Assembly (NCBI GenBank): GCA_037968495.1
Contig: JBBKVP010000060.1
Span: 1 to 64,000 of the forward strand
From: Aestuarierythrobacter sp037968495
GTDB taxonomy: Bacteria > Pseudomonadota > Alphaproteobacteria > Sphingomonadales > Sphingomonadaceae
Direction: 5' to 3'
Length of the DNA stretch: 64,000 nucleotides
Positions 18,580 to 27,584 of this stretch are shown here, in pieces (the stretch's first letter is position 1; each line of letters begins with the position of its first letter). Under the pieces are notes generated by a model. It worked only from the letters and a program-made list of their open reading frames with translations, was not told the origin of the DNA and ran no database searches. The position numbers and the translations under genes are program-made.

Positions 18580-19518
18580 TCAGATTGGGTCGGCCCCACT
18601 GCCACGCCCGCCGCGCAAGAGATATTCCTGGGTCCCGCGGTGCACCACATTGTCGACATCAATAATTGCCGAATTGGCATAGGTGAAGGCAGGCGGCAAA
18701 TCGCGGTACAAACGGTCGAAATCACGCTCGACGGTCTGGCGGTAGAGATCCTCAAAGCTCTCGATCACAAAATATGTCGGCTGAAGATCACTGATCACGT
18801 AATCGGTGCGCATCACACGGTCGACGTTGAGCATAATCCGGTTGGGGGACTCCGCCCCTACCGCAAATTGCGCTTCCATCGGGCCGGATAGAATGCCCGC
18901 ACCATAGGCGCGAATGCCCTCCGCTTCCTCGATCAGGCCGAATTCAACCGTATACCAATATAGCGCGCCGAGTGCTTTTAGCCGGTTGTAGCGCATCGCC
19001 TTCCATCCAGCCTTGCCATATTCCTGCATGTAATCGGCATAAACCGGATCAGTCAGCATAGGGACATGGCCGAACACATCATGAAACACGTCAGGTTCCT
19101 GAATGTAAACGAAAGTCTCGCGTGTGCGGATGAAATTACCCGCCGGGAAACGGCGATTGGCGAGATGCCAGAAAAACACGTGATCGGGGATCAGCATCGG
19201 CACGGGGACCACGCTCCAACCAGTGAGTGCGTCCAGTTCCTCGGTCAGCCTGCCAAATGAAGGAACGCCGCCCTTGCCAAGATCGAGCTTTTCCAGCCCG
19301 TGCAAGAAGCTGGTCGCAGCACGCCCCGGCAGAATGCCGACCTGGCGATTGAAGAGATCATCCCAGATTGCATCCTCTTCAGAGGAATATTGGTTCTGCT
19401 GCGGCTCCAGCCAATCTTCACCCAGATGCTCTGGCCGTTTCAAGGGCGCGGTAAACACATCCTCCGGTAAATCGGGAAGTGTCGCGAAGTCGCTTTGCGG
19501 TTCAACTAATGTGGCCAT
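18580..19518 (-). CDS. phhA: Phenylalanine 4-monooxygenase
   Basis: This is a single-domain bacterial aromatic amino acid hydroxylase of 312 residues that converts phenylalanine to tyrosine with tetrahydropterin and O2. The Fe(II) ligands are visible: His146 and His151 in EPDVFHDVFGHVPML and Glu192 in YWYTVEFGL. An N-terminal ~45-residue Pro/Asp/Glu-rich leader is longer than the minimal enzyme but usual in alphaproteobacteria. There is no ACT regulatory domain. It is a single-gene unit divergent from ppk2; no pterin dehydratase (phhB) gene lies next to it. Confidence 0.95.
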   Translation of the reverse strand: MATLVEPQSDFATLPDLPEDVFTAPLKRPEHLGEDWLEPQQNQYSSEEDAIWDDLFNRQVGILPGRAATSFLHGLEKLDLGKGGVPSFGRLTEELDALTGWSVVPVPMLIPDHVFFWHLANRRFPAGNFIRTRETFVYIQEPDVFHDVFGHVPMLTDPVYADYMQEYGKAGWKAMRYNRLKALGALYWYTVEFGLIEEAEGIRAYGAGILSGPMEAQFAVGAESPNRIMLNVDRVMRTDYVISDLQPTYFVIESFEDLYRQTVERDFDRLYRDLPPAFTYANSAIIDVDNVVHRGTQEYLLRGGRGSGADPI

Positions 19519-19586
19519 AATATACCTTAGACCCTATCACTGGCGTGCCGGATTAACAAACGAAGCAGACTGCACTGGAGCCTCTT

Positions 19587-20354
19587 ATGAAGCGCAAAGA
19601 TTACGAAGAAGTGCTCGAGCCACTCGAGGAAGAGCTGGTGGCGATGGCCCGCTGGGCGCGGGCAACGGGGGCGCGGATCGTGGTGGTCTTCGAAGGGCGC
19701 GACACGGCGGGTAAGGGCGGCGCGATCAAAGCGGTGCGCGAACGGATCAATCCTCGTCAGTGCAACACGGTGGCCTTGCCCAAGCCGAGCGAGGAAGAAA
19801 GCACGCAGTGGTATTTCCAGCGCTATGTGAAGCACCTCCCATCCGCCGGACAAATCGTGCTGTTCGACCGCAGCTGGTACAACCGCGCAGGCGTGGAAAG
19901 CGTGATGGGCTTTGCCAGTGAAGCGCAAGTGATACAGTTCCTTCGCCAAGCGCCGATCTTTGAACAAATGCTGACCGATGACGGGATTCTGCTGTTCAAA
20001 TATTGGCTGACAACTGATCAGGAACAGCAGGAGGCGCGGCTGGCAGAGCGGCTCGATGATCCGCTGAAACGCTGGAAGCTCTCCCCCATCGATCTCGCCG
20101 CGCGTGAGCAATATGAAGCCTATACCAAGGCGCGGGCGCGGATGTTGGAGGCAACGAATACGGACAATGCGCCTTGGACATTGGTAGATTTCAACGATCA
20201 GAAACAGGGCCGCCTGACGCTGATCCGCGATTTGCTCGACCGGCTGCCCGACACGCATTGCGCGCCGTCAGAGCTGGAGTTTCCTGAGTTAGGCCATGAG
20301 CCGATCGCGGAAAGTTATGCGATATTGCAGCCGCTGCCGGACTTTAAGCCCTAA
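19587..20354 (+). CDS. ppk2: Polyphosphate kinase 2 (class I-like)
   Basis: A 255-residue PPK2 enzyme that moves phosphate between polyphosphate and nucleoside diphosphates. Walker A is EGRDTAGKGG (residues 36-45) and the Walker B/lid region is LFDRSWYNRAGVE (residues 92-104). The PKPSEEESTQWYFQRYV segment and the single-domain length agree with class I PPK2 (NDP phosphorylation from polyP). Its 3' end overlaps the convergent hydratase gene by 11 bp, with no room for a separate terminator. Confidence 0.93.
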   Translation: MKRKDYEEVLEPLEEELVAMARWARATGARIVVVFEGRDTAGKGGAIKAVRERINPRQCNTVALPKPSEEESTQWYFQRYVKHLPSAGQIVLFDRSWYNRAGVESVMGFASEAQVIQFLRQAPIFEQMLTDDGILLFKYWLTTDQEQQEARLAERLDDPLKRWKLSPIDLAAREQYEAYTKARARMLEATNTDNAPWTLVDFNDQKQGRLTLIRDLLDRLPDTHCAPSELEFPELGHEPIAESYAILQPLPDFKP

Positions 20355-21225
20355 GCGCTGCGCTTGCTTTCATCACCTGGCGGCCATCGACTGCGAATGT
20401 GCTCAGTTCGATGTCATCGCCGGCCCCTCGCCCCTTATTACGCAGGGCAAGGATCAGGTCTTCGCCGGCCATTGCGGGGCTGATAGCGCGAAAGTTAAAG
20501 TTGGCTAGCGCATTATCGCCGATCTGCTGGGCGACAAGGTCGAGTAGAAGTGTCGCCATTAGCGGTCCATGCACCACCAGCCCGCGATAGCGCTCGATAT
20601 CGCGCGAATAAGGTGCATCGTAATGAATGCGATGGCTGTTGAACGTCAGCGCGGAATAGCGAAATAGCATAGGCTCTGTGGGCAAAACCGTGCGGGTGAC
20701 TTGCCAGTCTGATGCGTCAAAACTGCTCTCTCCGGCTCGCGGCGGCACGAGCGGCGCATCGGAAGCTGCCGCATCGCGGTAAACCAGCGTCTGCTTTTCG
20801 CTTACTGCAACGCGCCCGCCAGCAGATGTTTCATGACCCAGAATGACGAACACAAGCTTTCCGCTGCCGCCCTCTTTTTCAGTGATGCTGTCGATCCGTG
20901 TGACGCGCTCGACATTTGATCCGGGAACCAACGGAGCATGGAATTCCACCTCGCTCGCAGCCCACATCCGGCGCGGCAGGGCGATGGGAGGCAGGAAGCT
21001 GCCCGCTGAATTATCGCGCTGCGGATGGCCATCTTCGCCGAGACGCGAAGTAGATGCTTCGGGCGTGCACAGACACCAGTGGATGCCTTGGGGCATGGCG
21101 CCGTCATCAGGCGACTGGCGGTCGAATGTCGCAAGCCACCGGCGCGACCGTGCTGCGCTCAGGCGATCAGTCGCAAGCTCGCTCCGGCCAATCCAGTTTT
21201 CAAATTCGTATTTTTGGTCTCTCAT
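20344..21225 (-). CDS. Hot-dog-fold acyl-CoA dehydratase (mesaconyl-C4-CoA hydratase / FAS1-like dehydratase family)
   Basis: A 293-residue protein with two hot-dog-like halves. The N-terminal half carries WCLCTPEA, a QGIHW segment and PPIALPRRMWAASEVEF, typical of the HTD2 / FAS1-like dehydratase group that includes mesaconyl-C4-CoA hydratase (Meh). The C-terminal half carries FRYSALTFNSHRIHYD, with the catalytic-type His and Asp. It should hydrate or dehydrate a short, possibly branched, enoyl-CoA. The ATG at 21225 overlaps the TGA of the upstream thiolase gene (ATGA), indicating translational coupling, so the longer frame to 21270 is rejected. It is the last gene of a four-gene operon with a CoA-transferase resembling Mct. 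Confidence 0.82.
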   Translation of the reverse strand: MRDQKYEFENWIGRSELATDRLSAARSRRWLATFDRQSPDDGAMPQGIHWCLCTPEASTSRLGEDGHPQRDNSAGSFLPPIALPRRMWAASEVEFHAPLVPGSNVERVTRIDSITEKEGGSGKLVFVILGHETSAGGRVAVSEKQTLVYRDAAASDAPLVPPRAGESSFDASDWQVTRTVLPTEPMLFRYSALTFNSHRIHYDAPYSRDIERYRGLVVHGPLMATLLLDLVAQQIGDNALANFNFRAISPAMAGEDLILALRNKGRGAGDDIELSTFAVDGRQVMKASAALRA

Positions 21226-22448
21226 GCCCGCTCGAATATCGCCGCCATGCCCTGTCCGCCACCAATACACATCGTTTCGAGACCGAATTTCACATCCTGT
21301 CGGTGCATTTCATGCGCCATATCGGCCAAGATACGTCCGCCGGTCGCGCCAATGGGGTGGCCGAGCGAGATGCCGGAACCGTTGACGTTGAGCATGTCGC
21401 GGCGGCTATCGTCCTCGCTCCAGCCCCAGCCCTTCAGCACCGCGAGCACTTGCGGCGCGAAGGCTTCATTGAGTTCGACCAGCCCGATATCATCCCAGCC
21501 CATGCTGCTAAGCGCAAATAGCCGCTCGACTGCGGGAACAGGCCCAATACCCATGCGCGAGGGATCGCAGCCTGCCGCTGCCCAGCCGTTCAGCCACAGC
21601 ATCGGTTCAAGGCCGAGTTCTTTCAGCTTGTCTTCCGCGACGACCAAGCAAGCCGCCGCTGCGTCGTTTTGCTGGCTGGCATTGCCTGCCGTTACGACCG
21701 CATTCGGGTTGGCCTTGCCCTCAATGGCGCGCAAGCCGCCGAGCGTTTCCATGCTTGCATCAGCGCGGAAGCCTTCGTCTTTGGCAAAGCTGACCGGATC
21801 ACCGCGCCGCTGGGGGACGTCCACGGGCACCAACTGTGCGTCGAACTTGCCGGCAGCCCATGCGGCAGCGGCGCGCTGATGGCTGCGCACAGCAAATTCG
21901 TCCGAAGCTTCACGGCTGATGTTGTAGTCGGCGGCGAGATTTTCGGCGGTTTCGATCATTCCGCTGATGACGCCGAAGCGCTCGATCGGCTGGCTCATCA
22001 GCCGACCGCGCGTCAGCCGGTCATGCATAGTCAGGTCGCCGAAGCGCACCCCTTTGCGGATATCGGTCGTGTAATGCTCGACGTTCGACATGCTCTCGAC
22101 GCCGCCAGCCACGACAACATCGGCAGCGCCGGTTTGAATCATCATTGCGGCATTAACGACAGACTGAAGGCCTGATCCGCAGCGGCGATCTACTTGATAG
22201 CCCGGTACGGAGATCGGTAGGCCCGCTGCAAGCCAGCTCCAGCGTCCGATGGCGGGTGCCTCCGCGCTGCCATAGCCTTGGCTGAAGATCACATCATCGA
22301 CACGTTCCGGATCGACACCGCTGCGCTCCACCAATGCTTTCAGGATTACAGCGCCCAATTGGCCAGCCTCCATCGGTGCCAGCGAGCCGAGGAATTTGCC
22401 TACCGGTGTGCGGAGCGGGCTGACGATGGCGGCTCTACGAAGTTCCAT
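21222..22448 (-). CDS. Acetyl-CoA C-acyltransferase (thiolase)
   Basis: A thiolase of 408 residues. The nucleophile Cys90 sits in DRRCGSGLQ, the general-base His in SLGHPIGATG, and the second active-site Cys in TMCIGGGQGM near the C terminus. It is a full-length enzyme but distinct from the thiolase at 9812-10990. It lies 2 bp after the CoA-transferase gene and overlaps the hydratase gene by 4 bp, so it is part of the same message. Context suggests it acts on a dedicated 3-ketoacyl-CoA intermediate and not in general beta-oxidation, but substrate is not determined. Confidence 0.92.
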   Translation of the reverse strand: MELRRAAIVSPLRTPVGKFLGSLAPMEAGQLGAVILKALVERSGVDPERVDDVIFSQGYGSAEAPAIGRWSWLAAGLPISVPGYQVDRRCGSGLQSVVNAAMMIQTGAADVVVAGGVESMSNVEHYTTDIRKGVRFGDLTMHDRLTRGRLMSQPIERFGVISGMIETAENLAADYNISREASDEFAVRSHQRAAAAWAAGKFDAQLVPVDVPQRRGDPVSFAKDEGFRADASMETLGGLRAIEGKANPNAVVTAGNASQQNDAAAACLVVAEDKLKELGLEPMLWLNGWAAAGCDPSRMGIGPVPAVERLFALSSMGWDDIGLVELNEAFAPQVLAVLKGWGWSEDDSRRDMLNVNGSGISLGHPIGATGGRILADMAHEMHRQDVKFGLETMCIGGGQGMAAIFERA

Positions 22449-22450
22449 GA

Positions 22451-23698
22451 TTACGTCCTGTCTTTCGGCGCGTCGCTGCCCGCGACGACGCCTTTGTCGA
22501 TGAGCGTCGCAATTGCGCCCGATGCCAGGCCCAAACGCTCGGCCAGAACCTGCTCGCTATGCTGCCCAAGGAACGGCGCGGGATGAGGAGCGCCGCGTTC
22601 TTCCGCCGGGATATTCGCGAAGGGACCGGGGGCGGGATAGGTGAAGCCGCTCGGGTTGTCAGGCGAGGGGCCGAATAGCGGATTGTTCGTCACCAGATCG
22701 GGATCGCTCGCGGCCTCATGCATGGTGCGGTACCGCTCGAATGTCGCGCCCGCATTGCCCAGGCGTTTGGCAAGCGTGTCCCAGTCCAAAGTGCCGATGA
22801 CCTGCTGGAACAGCGCAAATAATTCTTCACGGTGAGTGAAGCGGTAATGGTCACTCTTGGCGAAAGATACACCGTGTTTCGCCTCGATTGCGGCGACAGG
22901 TTCGGCCAATCCTAGCGCTTCAACCAGCGCAGCCCATTGCTTGTTGGTCAGTGCGGCGAGCATCATTCGCTTACCATCAGCGGTTGTGAAATCACGCCCG
23001 AATGCGCCCCAGATCGCGTTGCCGAGTCGCTGACGGTCACTACCACGATAGAGCATCTCCGCCATCGCGCCGCTATTGGCAACGGTGCCGATAGCGACAT
23101 CACCGAGCGGAATTCGGAGTTCACCACCCTTGCCGGTCATGTCCCGGTTTCGCAGCGCAGCCATCAATGTGAAAGCGGTGTAAGCGCCGGTAATGAAGTC
23201 CCATGCAGGCAGCAGCTGGTTAACCGGCGGCGCATCTTCCGGATTACCTTCTCCAAGATCGACCGGGCCAGACATTAGCGGATAGCCGCTGGCTGCGTTG
23301 ACGGTGAAGTCCATCGCCTGGCGTCCATCATGCCAGCCCATGATCCGCACAGTGATCATATCCGCCCGCCCTTCCGACACGCGCTCGTGACTAAGGAAGC
23401 TTTTTTCCGGCACATTGGTAATTAGCTGTCCCGTGGCCCGCGCCAGTTCAACTGCCAGCTCGCGTCCCTCGGTGCTGCGCATATCCAGCGCGACGCTCTT
23501 CTTGGCGCGGTTGAGGTTTTCCCACGATAGCGAACGCCCCTCTTCGGTCAGTTGGTAACGATCATAGTCGAGCCCGCCGCCGATTTGATCGACGCGGATG
23601 ACTTCAGCACCCATCTGTGCGCAATAGAGTCCAGCGGTCGGCGAGGCTACAAAACTCGATACCTCGACAATCGAAAGCCCCTTTAGCAAATCATACAT
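22451..23698 (-). CDS. Family III CoA-transferase, 2-methylfumaryl-CoA isomerase (Mct)-like
   Basis: A 415-residue CaiB/BaiF-family enzyme. The segments LSIVEVSSFVASPTAGLY, IGGGLDYDR, LNRAKKSVALDMR and LLPAWDFITG follow the layout I recall for Chloroflexus 2-methylfumaryl-CoA isomerase (mesaconyl-CoA C1-C4 CoA transferase), an intramolecular CoA transferase. Asp167 in PAWDFITG is at the position expected for the catalytic aspartate. It directly abuts the acyl-CoA dehydrogenase stop codon, is 2 bp before the thiolase gene, and shares the operon with a Meh-like hydratase. Together this suggests a pathway through a mesaconyl- or other branched dicarboxylyl-CoA. A general CoA-transferase for another acid cannot be excluded. 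Confidence 0.82.
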   Translation of the reverse strand: MYDLLKGLSIVEVSSFVASPTAGLYCAQMGAEVIRVDQIGGGLDYDRYQLTEEGRSLSWENLNRAKKSVALDMRSTEGRELAVELARATGQLITNVPEKSFLSHERVSEGRADMITVRIMGWHDGRQAMDFTVNAASGYPLMSGPVDLGEGNPEDAPPVNQLLPAWDFITGAYTAFTLMAALRNRDMTGKGGELRIPLGDVAIGTVANSGAMAEMLYRGSDRQRLGNAIWGAFGRDFTTADGKRMMLAALTNKQWAALVEALGLAEPVAAIEAKHGVSFAKSDHYRFTHREELFALFQQVIGTLDWDTLAKRLGNAGATFERYRTMHEAASDPDLVTNNPLFGPSPDNPSGFTYPAPGPFANIPAEERGAPHPAPFLGQHSEQVLAERLGLASGAIATLIDKGVVAGSDAPKDRT

Positions 23699-24898
23699 TT
23701 ATGCCGCTGCTCCTGCTTCGAACTCGCGGAGCATGTTTTTGGCGATCACCAGTTGCAGGATCTGCGTCGTGCCTTCGTAAATGCGGTAAATGCGGCTGTC
23801 ACGGTAGAAGCGTTCAGCCTCATATTCCGCCAAATAGCCTGCGCCGCCATGCACCTGCACACAGCGGTCGGCCACGCGGCCGCACATTTCCGATGCGAAC
23901 ATTTTGGCCGAGGCTGCTTCGATTATTGCCTTACCGTTGTTCGCCTTGGCGGCAGCATCGCGGATCATGCATTCGGCGGCGTAAATCTCGGCTTTGCTGT
24001 CAGCCAGCATCGCCTGAATTAGCTGGAATTGTGAAATCGGTTCGCCGAATGCTTTGCGCTCGGTGGAATAGCGGACAGCGGTGTCGAGGATGCGCTTGGC
24101 ATAACCCGCGCTGGCTGCGGCAACTGACAGACGCCCATTGTCGAGGCTCTGCATGGCGGTGGCAAAGCCGCGACCCTCTTCGCCGCCAAGCAGCGCATCG
24201 CCGGGAATATGCACATCGTCAAAGATGATGTCGCTGATGTGGCTGCCAGCTTGGCCCATCTTCTTGTCCGACTTGCCGCGCGTGATACCGGGCGATTCCA
24301 TATCTACGAGGAACGCGCTGACATGCGCGTTCTTGGGCTGATTCTCGCGCTCAGTCCGGGCCATGATGAGGCCGATCTTCGCGAAGGGTGCGTTGGTGAT
24401 GTAGCGCTTCGTACCGTTCAGGACGTAACCATTGCCGTCGCCGCCTGCATCGCGGACCGCCGTTGTCTGCATGGCAGCGGAGTCTGACCCGCTGCCAGGT
24501 TCGGTCAGGCCGAAGCATGCGATTTCGCCTGCTGCAAGGCGGGGTAGGAAATGCTGCCGCTGTTCTTCAGTGCCGCCGTTTTTGATCGCCGAACACACCA
24601 TGCCGAGATTGATTGAAGTGATCGAGCGATAGGCGGGCAGCGCATAGCTGAGCACGCGGATCGTTTCTACATATTGCGGGATATTCATGCCCGCGCCGCC
24701 ATATTCTTCAGGCATGGTCAGGCCGAACAGACCCATTTCGCGCATTTCGTCGACGATCTCGTCCGGGATCATATCGTCGGCAATCACCTGATCTTCGGCA
24801 GGGATCAACCGGTCACGCACGTAGCGTTTCAGTTGGTCGAGAAACTGGTCGAAGATTTCGGCATCCATGCCGTTTTCAGCGGTAATTGAGTGGCTCAT
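23699..24898 (-). CDS. Acyl-CoA dehydrogenase
   Basis: A 399-residue FAD flavoenzyme introducing an alpha,beta double bond into an acyl-CoA. Visible family segments are CFGLTEPGSGSD, KRYITNAPFA, KMGQAGSHISDI and ERKAFGEPISQFQLIQ. The catalytic base is probably Glu375 in IYEGTTQIL near the C terminus. It is the first gene of the four-gene operon ending at 20344. The order (dehydrogenase, Mct-like transferase, thiolase, Meh-like hydratase) points to oxidation of a specific acid. An internal ATG at codon 11 is an alternative start. Confidence 0.93.
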   Translation of the reverse strand: MSHSITAENGMDAEIFDQFLDQLKRYVRDRLIPAEDQVIADDMIPDEIVDEMREMGLFGLTMPEEYGGAGMNIPQYVETIRVLSYALPAYRSITSINLGMVCSAIKNGGTEEQRQHFLPRLAAGEIACFGLTEPGSGSDSAAMQTTAVRDAGGDGNGYVLNGTKRYITNAPFAKIGLIMARTERENQPKNAHVSAFLVDMESPGITRGKSDKKMGQAGSHISDIIFDDVHIPGDALLGGEEGRGFATAMQSLDNGRLSVAAASAGYAKRILDTAVRYSTERKAFGEPISQFQLIQAMLADSKAEIYAAECMIRDAAAKANNGKAIIEAASAKMFASEMCGRVADRCVQVHGGAGYLAEYEAERFYRDSRIYRIYEGTTQILQLVIAKNMLREFEAGAAA

Positions 24899-24962
24899 GC
24901 GGGGCGTTCCTCAGCTAGGCTTAATCGCTTGATTAAACCTATGCACTGCGGCTCGGCGTGAA

Positions 24963-25199
24963 TCAATCGGTTGGCTGAACATGAGCCGTTGCCGGGGTGG
25001 CGACCGGGGCGGCGGCAGGTGCCGCGGGTTCTGGGATCACGCCGGGTTCCGGCCTGCGCGCTTCGATCATTTCGGCTGCTTCGTCGAGTGCCTTGGCCTC
25101 GCCCACGCTGACACCGCCCGGACCGGGCTCGTTATCTTCCGCGCCGCAACCAGCTATCAGCAAGGTAATGGGGAGAGCGAGCGTCATCAACTTTTTCAT
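24963..25199 (-). CDS. Small lipoprotein, Pro/Ala-rich
   Basis: A 78-residue protein with a lipoprotein signal: MKKLMTLALPITLLIAGC, where Cys18 is the lipidation site. The mature part is acidic near the N terminus and ends in a Pro/Ala-rich tail. I recognise no domain. The frame is open to 25292, but the MKK start at 25199 is chosen because it gives the signal peptide. A terminator lies just upstream, so it has its own promoter. Confidence 0.65.
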   Translation of the reverse strand: MKKLMTLALPITLLIAGCGAEDNEPGPGGVSVGEAKALDEAAEMIEARRPEPGVIPEPAAPAAAPVATPATAHVQPTD

Positions 25200-25237
25200 G
25201 GGCGCATTGTAGCGTGCGCGGCGTGGCGGCACAAAAG

Positions 25238-25278
25238 AAAACGGGCGCGAGACCATTAGCCTCGCGCCCGTTTTACTT
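25238..25278 (-). terminator. Terminator downstream of the Ala-rich lipoprotein gene
   Basis: A 14-bp perfect stem (AAAACGGGCGCGAG at 25238-25251 with CTCGCGCCCGTTTT at 25261-25274) has a 9-base loop. Read on the minus strand, the stem ends in TTTT. It lies 36 bases after the stop codon of the gene at 25310-25636. Confidence 0.85.
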
Positions 25279-25309
25279 GATCTGCCGAACAAGCCGGCTG
25301 GTTCTAATG

Positions 25310-25636
25310 TTACATGCTGCCTTCAGCGGCCTTCACAGCGGCTTCAGCTTCCTTGGCTGCTGCAGTTGCGTCAGCGGCGGCGGCCTTGGCACGCACCGCA
25401 GCGCTTTCGGCGGTTGCCTGCGGAACAGCGGCAGTTGCGTCGGTGGTGTCAGCCGATGCATCGGAAGCCGCGTCAGCAGCGGCATCAGCAGCAGGTTCTT
25501 CAACAACGTCGGCCATAGCTTCGTCAGCGGGCATTTCGACTGTGTCCGCCATTGCGTCTTCAGAAGCATCGTCCGAGCTACCGCATGCGGCGAGAGCGAA
25601 GGCGGCGGTCGTGGCGATAAAAGCGATCTTCTTCAT
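25310..25636 (-). CDS. Small Ala/Asp/Glu-rich lipoprotein
   Basis: A 108-residue protein with signal peptide and lipobox MKKIAFIATTAAFALAAC (Cys18). The mature part is almost only Ala, Asp, Glu, Thr and Ser, with the C-terminal third an Ala-Lys-Glu coiled-coil-like helix (ATAAAKEAEAAVKAAE). It resembles the small lipoproteins of sphingomonads whose role is unknown. The MKK start at 25636 is preferred over the upstream open frame. A GGAG-like stretch (TTGGAGACAAT) precedes the start. Confidence 0.68.
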   Translation of the reverse strand: MKKIAFIATTAAFALAACGSSDDASEDAMADTVEMPADEAMADVVEEPAADAAADAASDASADTTDATAAVPQATAESAAVRAKAAAADATAAAKEAEAAVKAAEGSM

Positions 25637-25766
25637 GATATTGTCTCCAAAAAATCTGGGCGGGGCGGATGCACCCTCGCTGGCGCGTTGTAGCGGCGGT
25701 ATTTTGTGGGCGCAAATGGTCTTGGAATGTTTGCATCGCCGCGCGCCTCTGGCAGGGGTGCTGGCG

Positions 25767-27569
25767 ATGGAAGCGCTCTCACAAACTCCGGCGAAAGATG
25801 CCACTGATCCGCTAGCGGTGTTGCGCGAAACCTTTGGTTTTCAGGAGTTTCGCGGGGTCCAGCGGCAAGTGATCGACCGTGTGCTTGCGGGCGGATCGGG
25901 TATGGCCGTGATGCCAACAGGCGCTGGTAAATCTCTAACCTTCCAATTGCCCGCGATTATGCGGCCGGGCACTTGTGTGGTCGTTTCGCCGCTAATCGCG
26001 CTGATGCATGACCAGATCGATTCGGCCCGCGCCAACGGAATTCGCGCCTCCAGCCTGACCAGCGTCGACACCAACCGCGAACAAACCGTCGCCGAACTGC
26101 GCGCAGGAGAGTTGGACCTGCTCTATATTGCGCCCGAACGCGCCAGCCAGCCCGGCTTTCGCAATCTGCTGGCCCAAGCCAATCTGAGCATGTTCGCTAT
26201 TGATGAGGCGCATTGCGTGTCCGAGTGGGGCCATGATTTCCGCCCCGATTACCGCCAGCTACGTCCACTGATGGATGAATTTCCTGACGTGCCGCGCCTC
26301 GCCCTGACCGCGACCGCCGATTCCCACACTCGCGCCGACATTCTGGCGCAGCTCGGTATCCCCGAGGAAGGGCTGGTGGTCGCAGGCTTCGACCGGCCTA
26401 ACATTCGTTACGCAATCCGCCACCGCGACAATCCGGTGCGCCAGCTAACCGATCTGATGGCTCAGCAACCGGGGCCGGGCATTGTCTATGCGCCGACGCG
26501 TAAGAAGGTTGAAGATATCGCAGCCAAACTCGCTGCCGCAACTGGCCGCACAGTATTGCCCTATCACGCGGGTCTGCCGCCGGAAGAACGCGCGGGCAAC
26601 CAGCGCGCCTTTGTCGCAAGCGAAGATATGGTGATGGTCGCGACCGTTGCCTTCGGCATGGGGATCGACAAACCCGATGTCCGCTTTGTCGCGCATGCGG
26701 GCATCCCGAAGTCGACCGAGGCCTATTATCAGGAAACCGGCCGCGCTGGCCGAGACGGGGACCCCTCACAAGCGGTAATGTTATGGGGCGCAGGCGATTT
26801 TGCGCTCGCTCGTCAGCGCGTCGCTGAGGTTGAGGAAAGCCGCCAGCAGGCTGAACGCACCCGGCTCGATGCTCTGGCGATGCTAGTCGAAACACCGGGC
26901 TGCCGCCGCGCTATTTTGCTTAAACATTTCGGCGAAAGCCCGCCCGAAAATTGCGGCAATTGCGATAATTGCCTCGACGCGCCCGGCGTTACCGATGCCA
27001 CCATCGTGGCGCGCAAATTGCTCAGTGCAGTTTACCGAACCGGCCAGTCTTTCGGCTTCGGCCATTTGCAAAAAGTGCTGACGGGCCGCTGTGATGACCG
27101 CGTGCAACAAAAGGGGCACGACCAGCTATCTGTGTTCGGTATCGTCGACGCGGAAGAGGCCGGAATGCTGCGCTCAGTGGCGCGGGCGCTGCAGGCGCGC
27201 GGCTCGCTGATTTCAACCGAACATGGAGGTTTGGCGCTGGGCGGGGATGCCCGCGCGATCCTGAAGGGCGATAAAGATGTCCAGATCGTTCTACCGCCCA
27301 AGCGCGAACGCGGTCGCGGCAGGCGCAGCAGCGGAGCGGGTCTGAACCCGGTTGGTGATCCACTGTTTGATGCTTTGCGCGAACTCAGACGCGAAATGGC
27401 CGCCGAAGCCGGCGTGCCGCCCTATGTCATTTTTCACGACAGCACTTTGCGGGATATGGCGGCCAAGCGGCCCGCAACGATGGACGATCTTGCCGGCGTT
27501 TCAGGTGTCGGGGCGAAGAAGCAGGAAGCTTACGGTGAAGCTTTCCTGACTGTTATCCGCCAACACTAA
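25767..27569 (+). CDS. recQ: ATP-dependent DNA helicase RecQ
   Basis: A 600-residue 3'-5' DNA helicase for repair and recombination. Helicase motifs: Walker A MPTGAGKS (residues 49-56), DEAH box IDEAHCVSEWGHDFR with Asp146, SPLIALMHDQ, and YYQETGRAGRDG (motif VI). The zinc-binding cysteines are in the CGNCDNC region preceded by CRR. The C-terminal ~80 residues (PPYVIFHDSTLRDMA and VSGVGAKKQEAYG) form an HRDC domain. The frame is open far upstream, but that region is the reverse of a lipoprotein gene. The ATG at 25767 follows a GCAGGGG site. An in-frame ATG at 25716 is an alternative. Confidence 0.93.
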   Translation: MEALSQTPAKDATDPLAVLRETFGFQEFRGVQRQVIDRVLAGGSGMAVMPTGAGKSLTFQLPAIMRPGTCVVVSPLIALMHDQIDSARANGIRASSLTSVDTNREQTVAELRAGELDLLYIAPERASQPGFRNLLAQANLSMFAIDEAHCVSEWGHDFRPDYRQLRPLMDEFPDVPRLALTATADSHTRADILAQLGIPEEGLVVAGFDRPNIRYAIRHRDNPVRQLTDLMAQQPGPGIVYAPTRKKVEDIAAKLAAATGRTVLPYHAGLPPEERAGNQRAFVASEDMVMVATVAFGMGIDKPDVRFVAHAGIPKSTEAYYQETGRAGRDGDPSQAVMLWGAGDFALARQRVAEVEESRQQAERTRLDALAMLVETPGCRRAILLKHFGESPPENCGNCDNCLDAPGVTDATIVARKLLSAVYRTGQSFGFGHLQKVLTGRCDDRVQQKGHDQLSVFGIVDAEEAGMLRSVARALQARGSLISTEHGGLALGGDARAILKGDKDVQIVLPPKRERGRGRRSSGAGLNPVGDPLFDALRELRREMAAEAGVPPYVIFHDSTLRDMAAKRPATMDDLAGVSGVGAKKQEAYGEAFLTVIRQH

Positions 27570-27584
27570 ACGCCGGCTACTCGC

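Noticed and set aside
25314..25766. A 150-residue N-terminal extension of RecQ
   Set aside because: The extension is the reverse complement of a signal-peptide-bearing lipoprotein gene and is Ala/Ser-rich, unlike RecQ.
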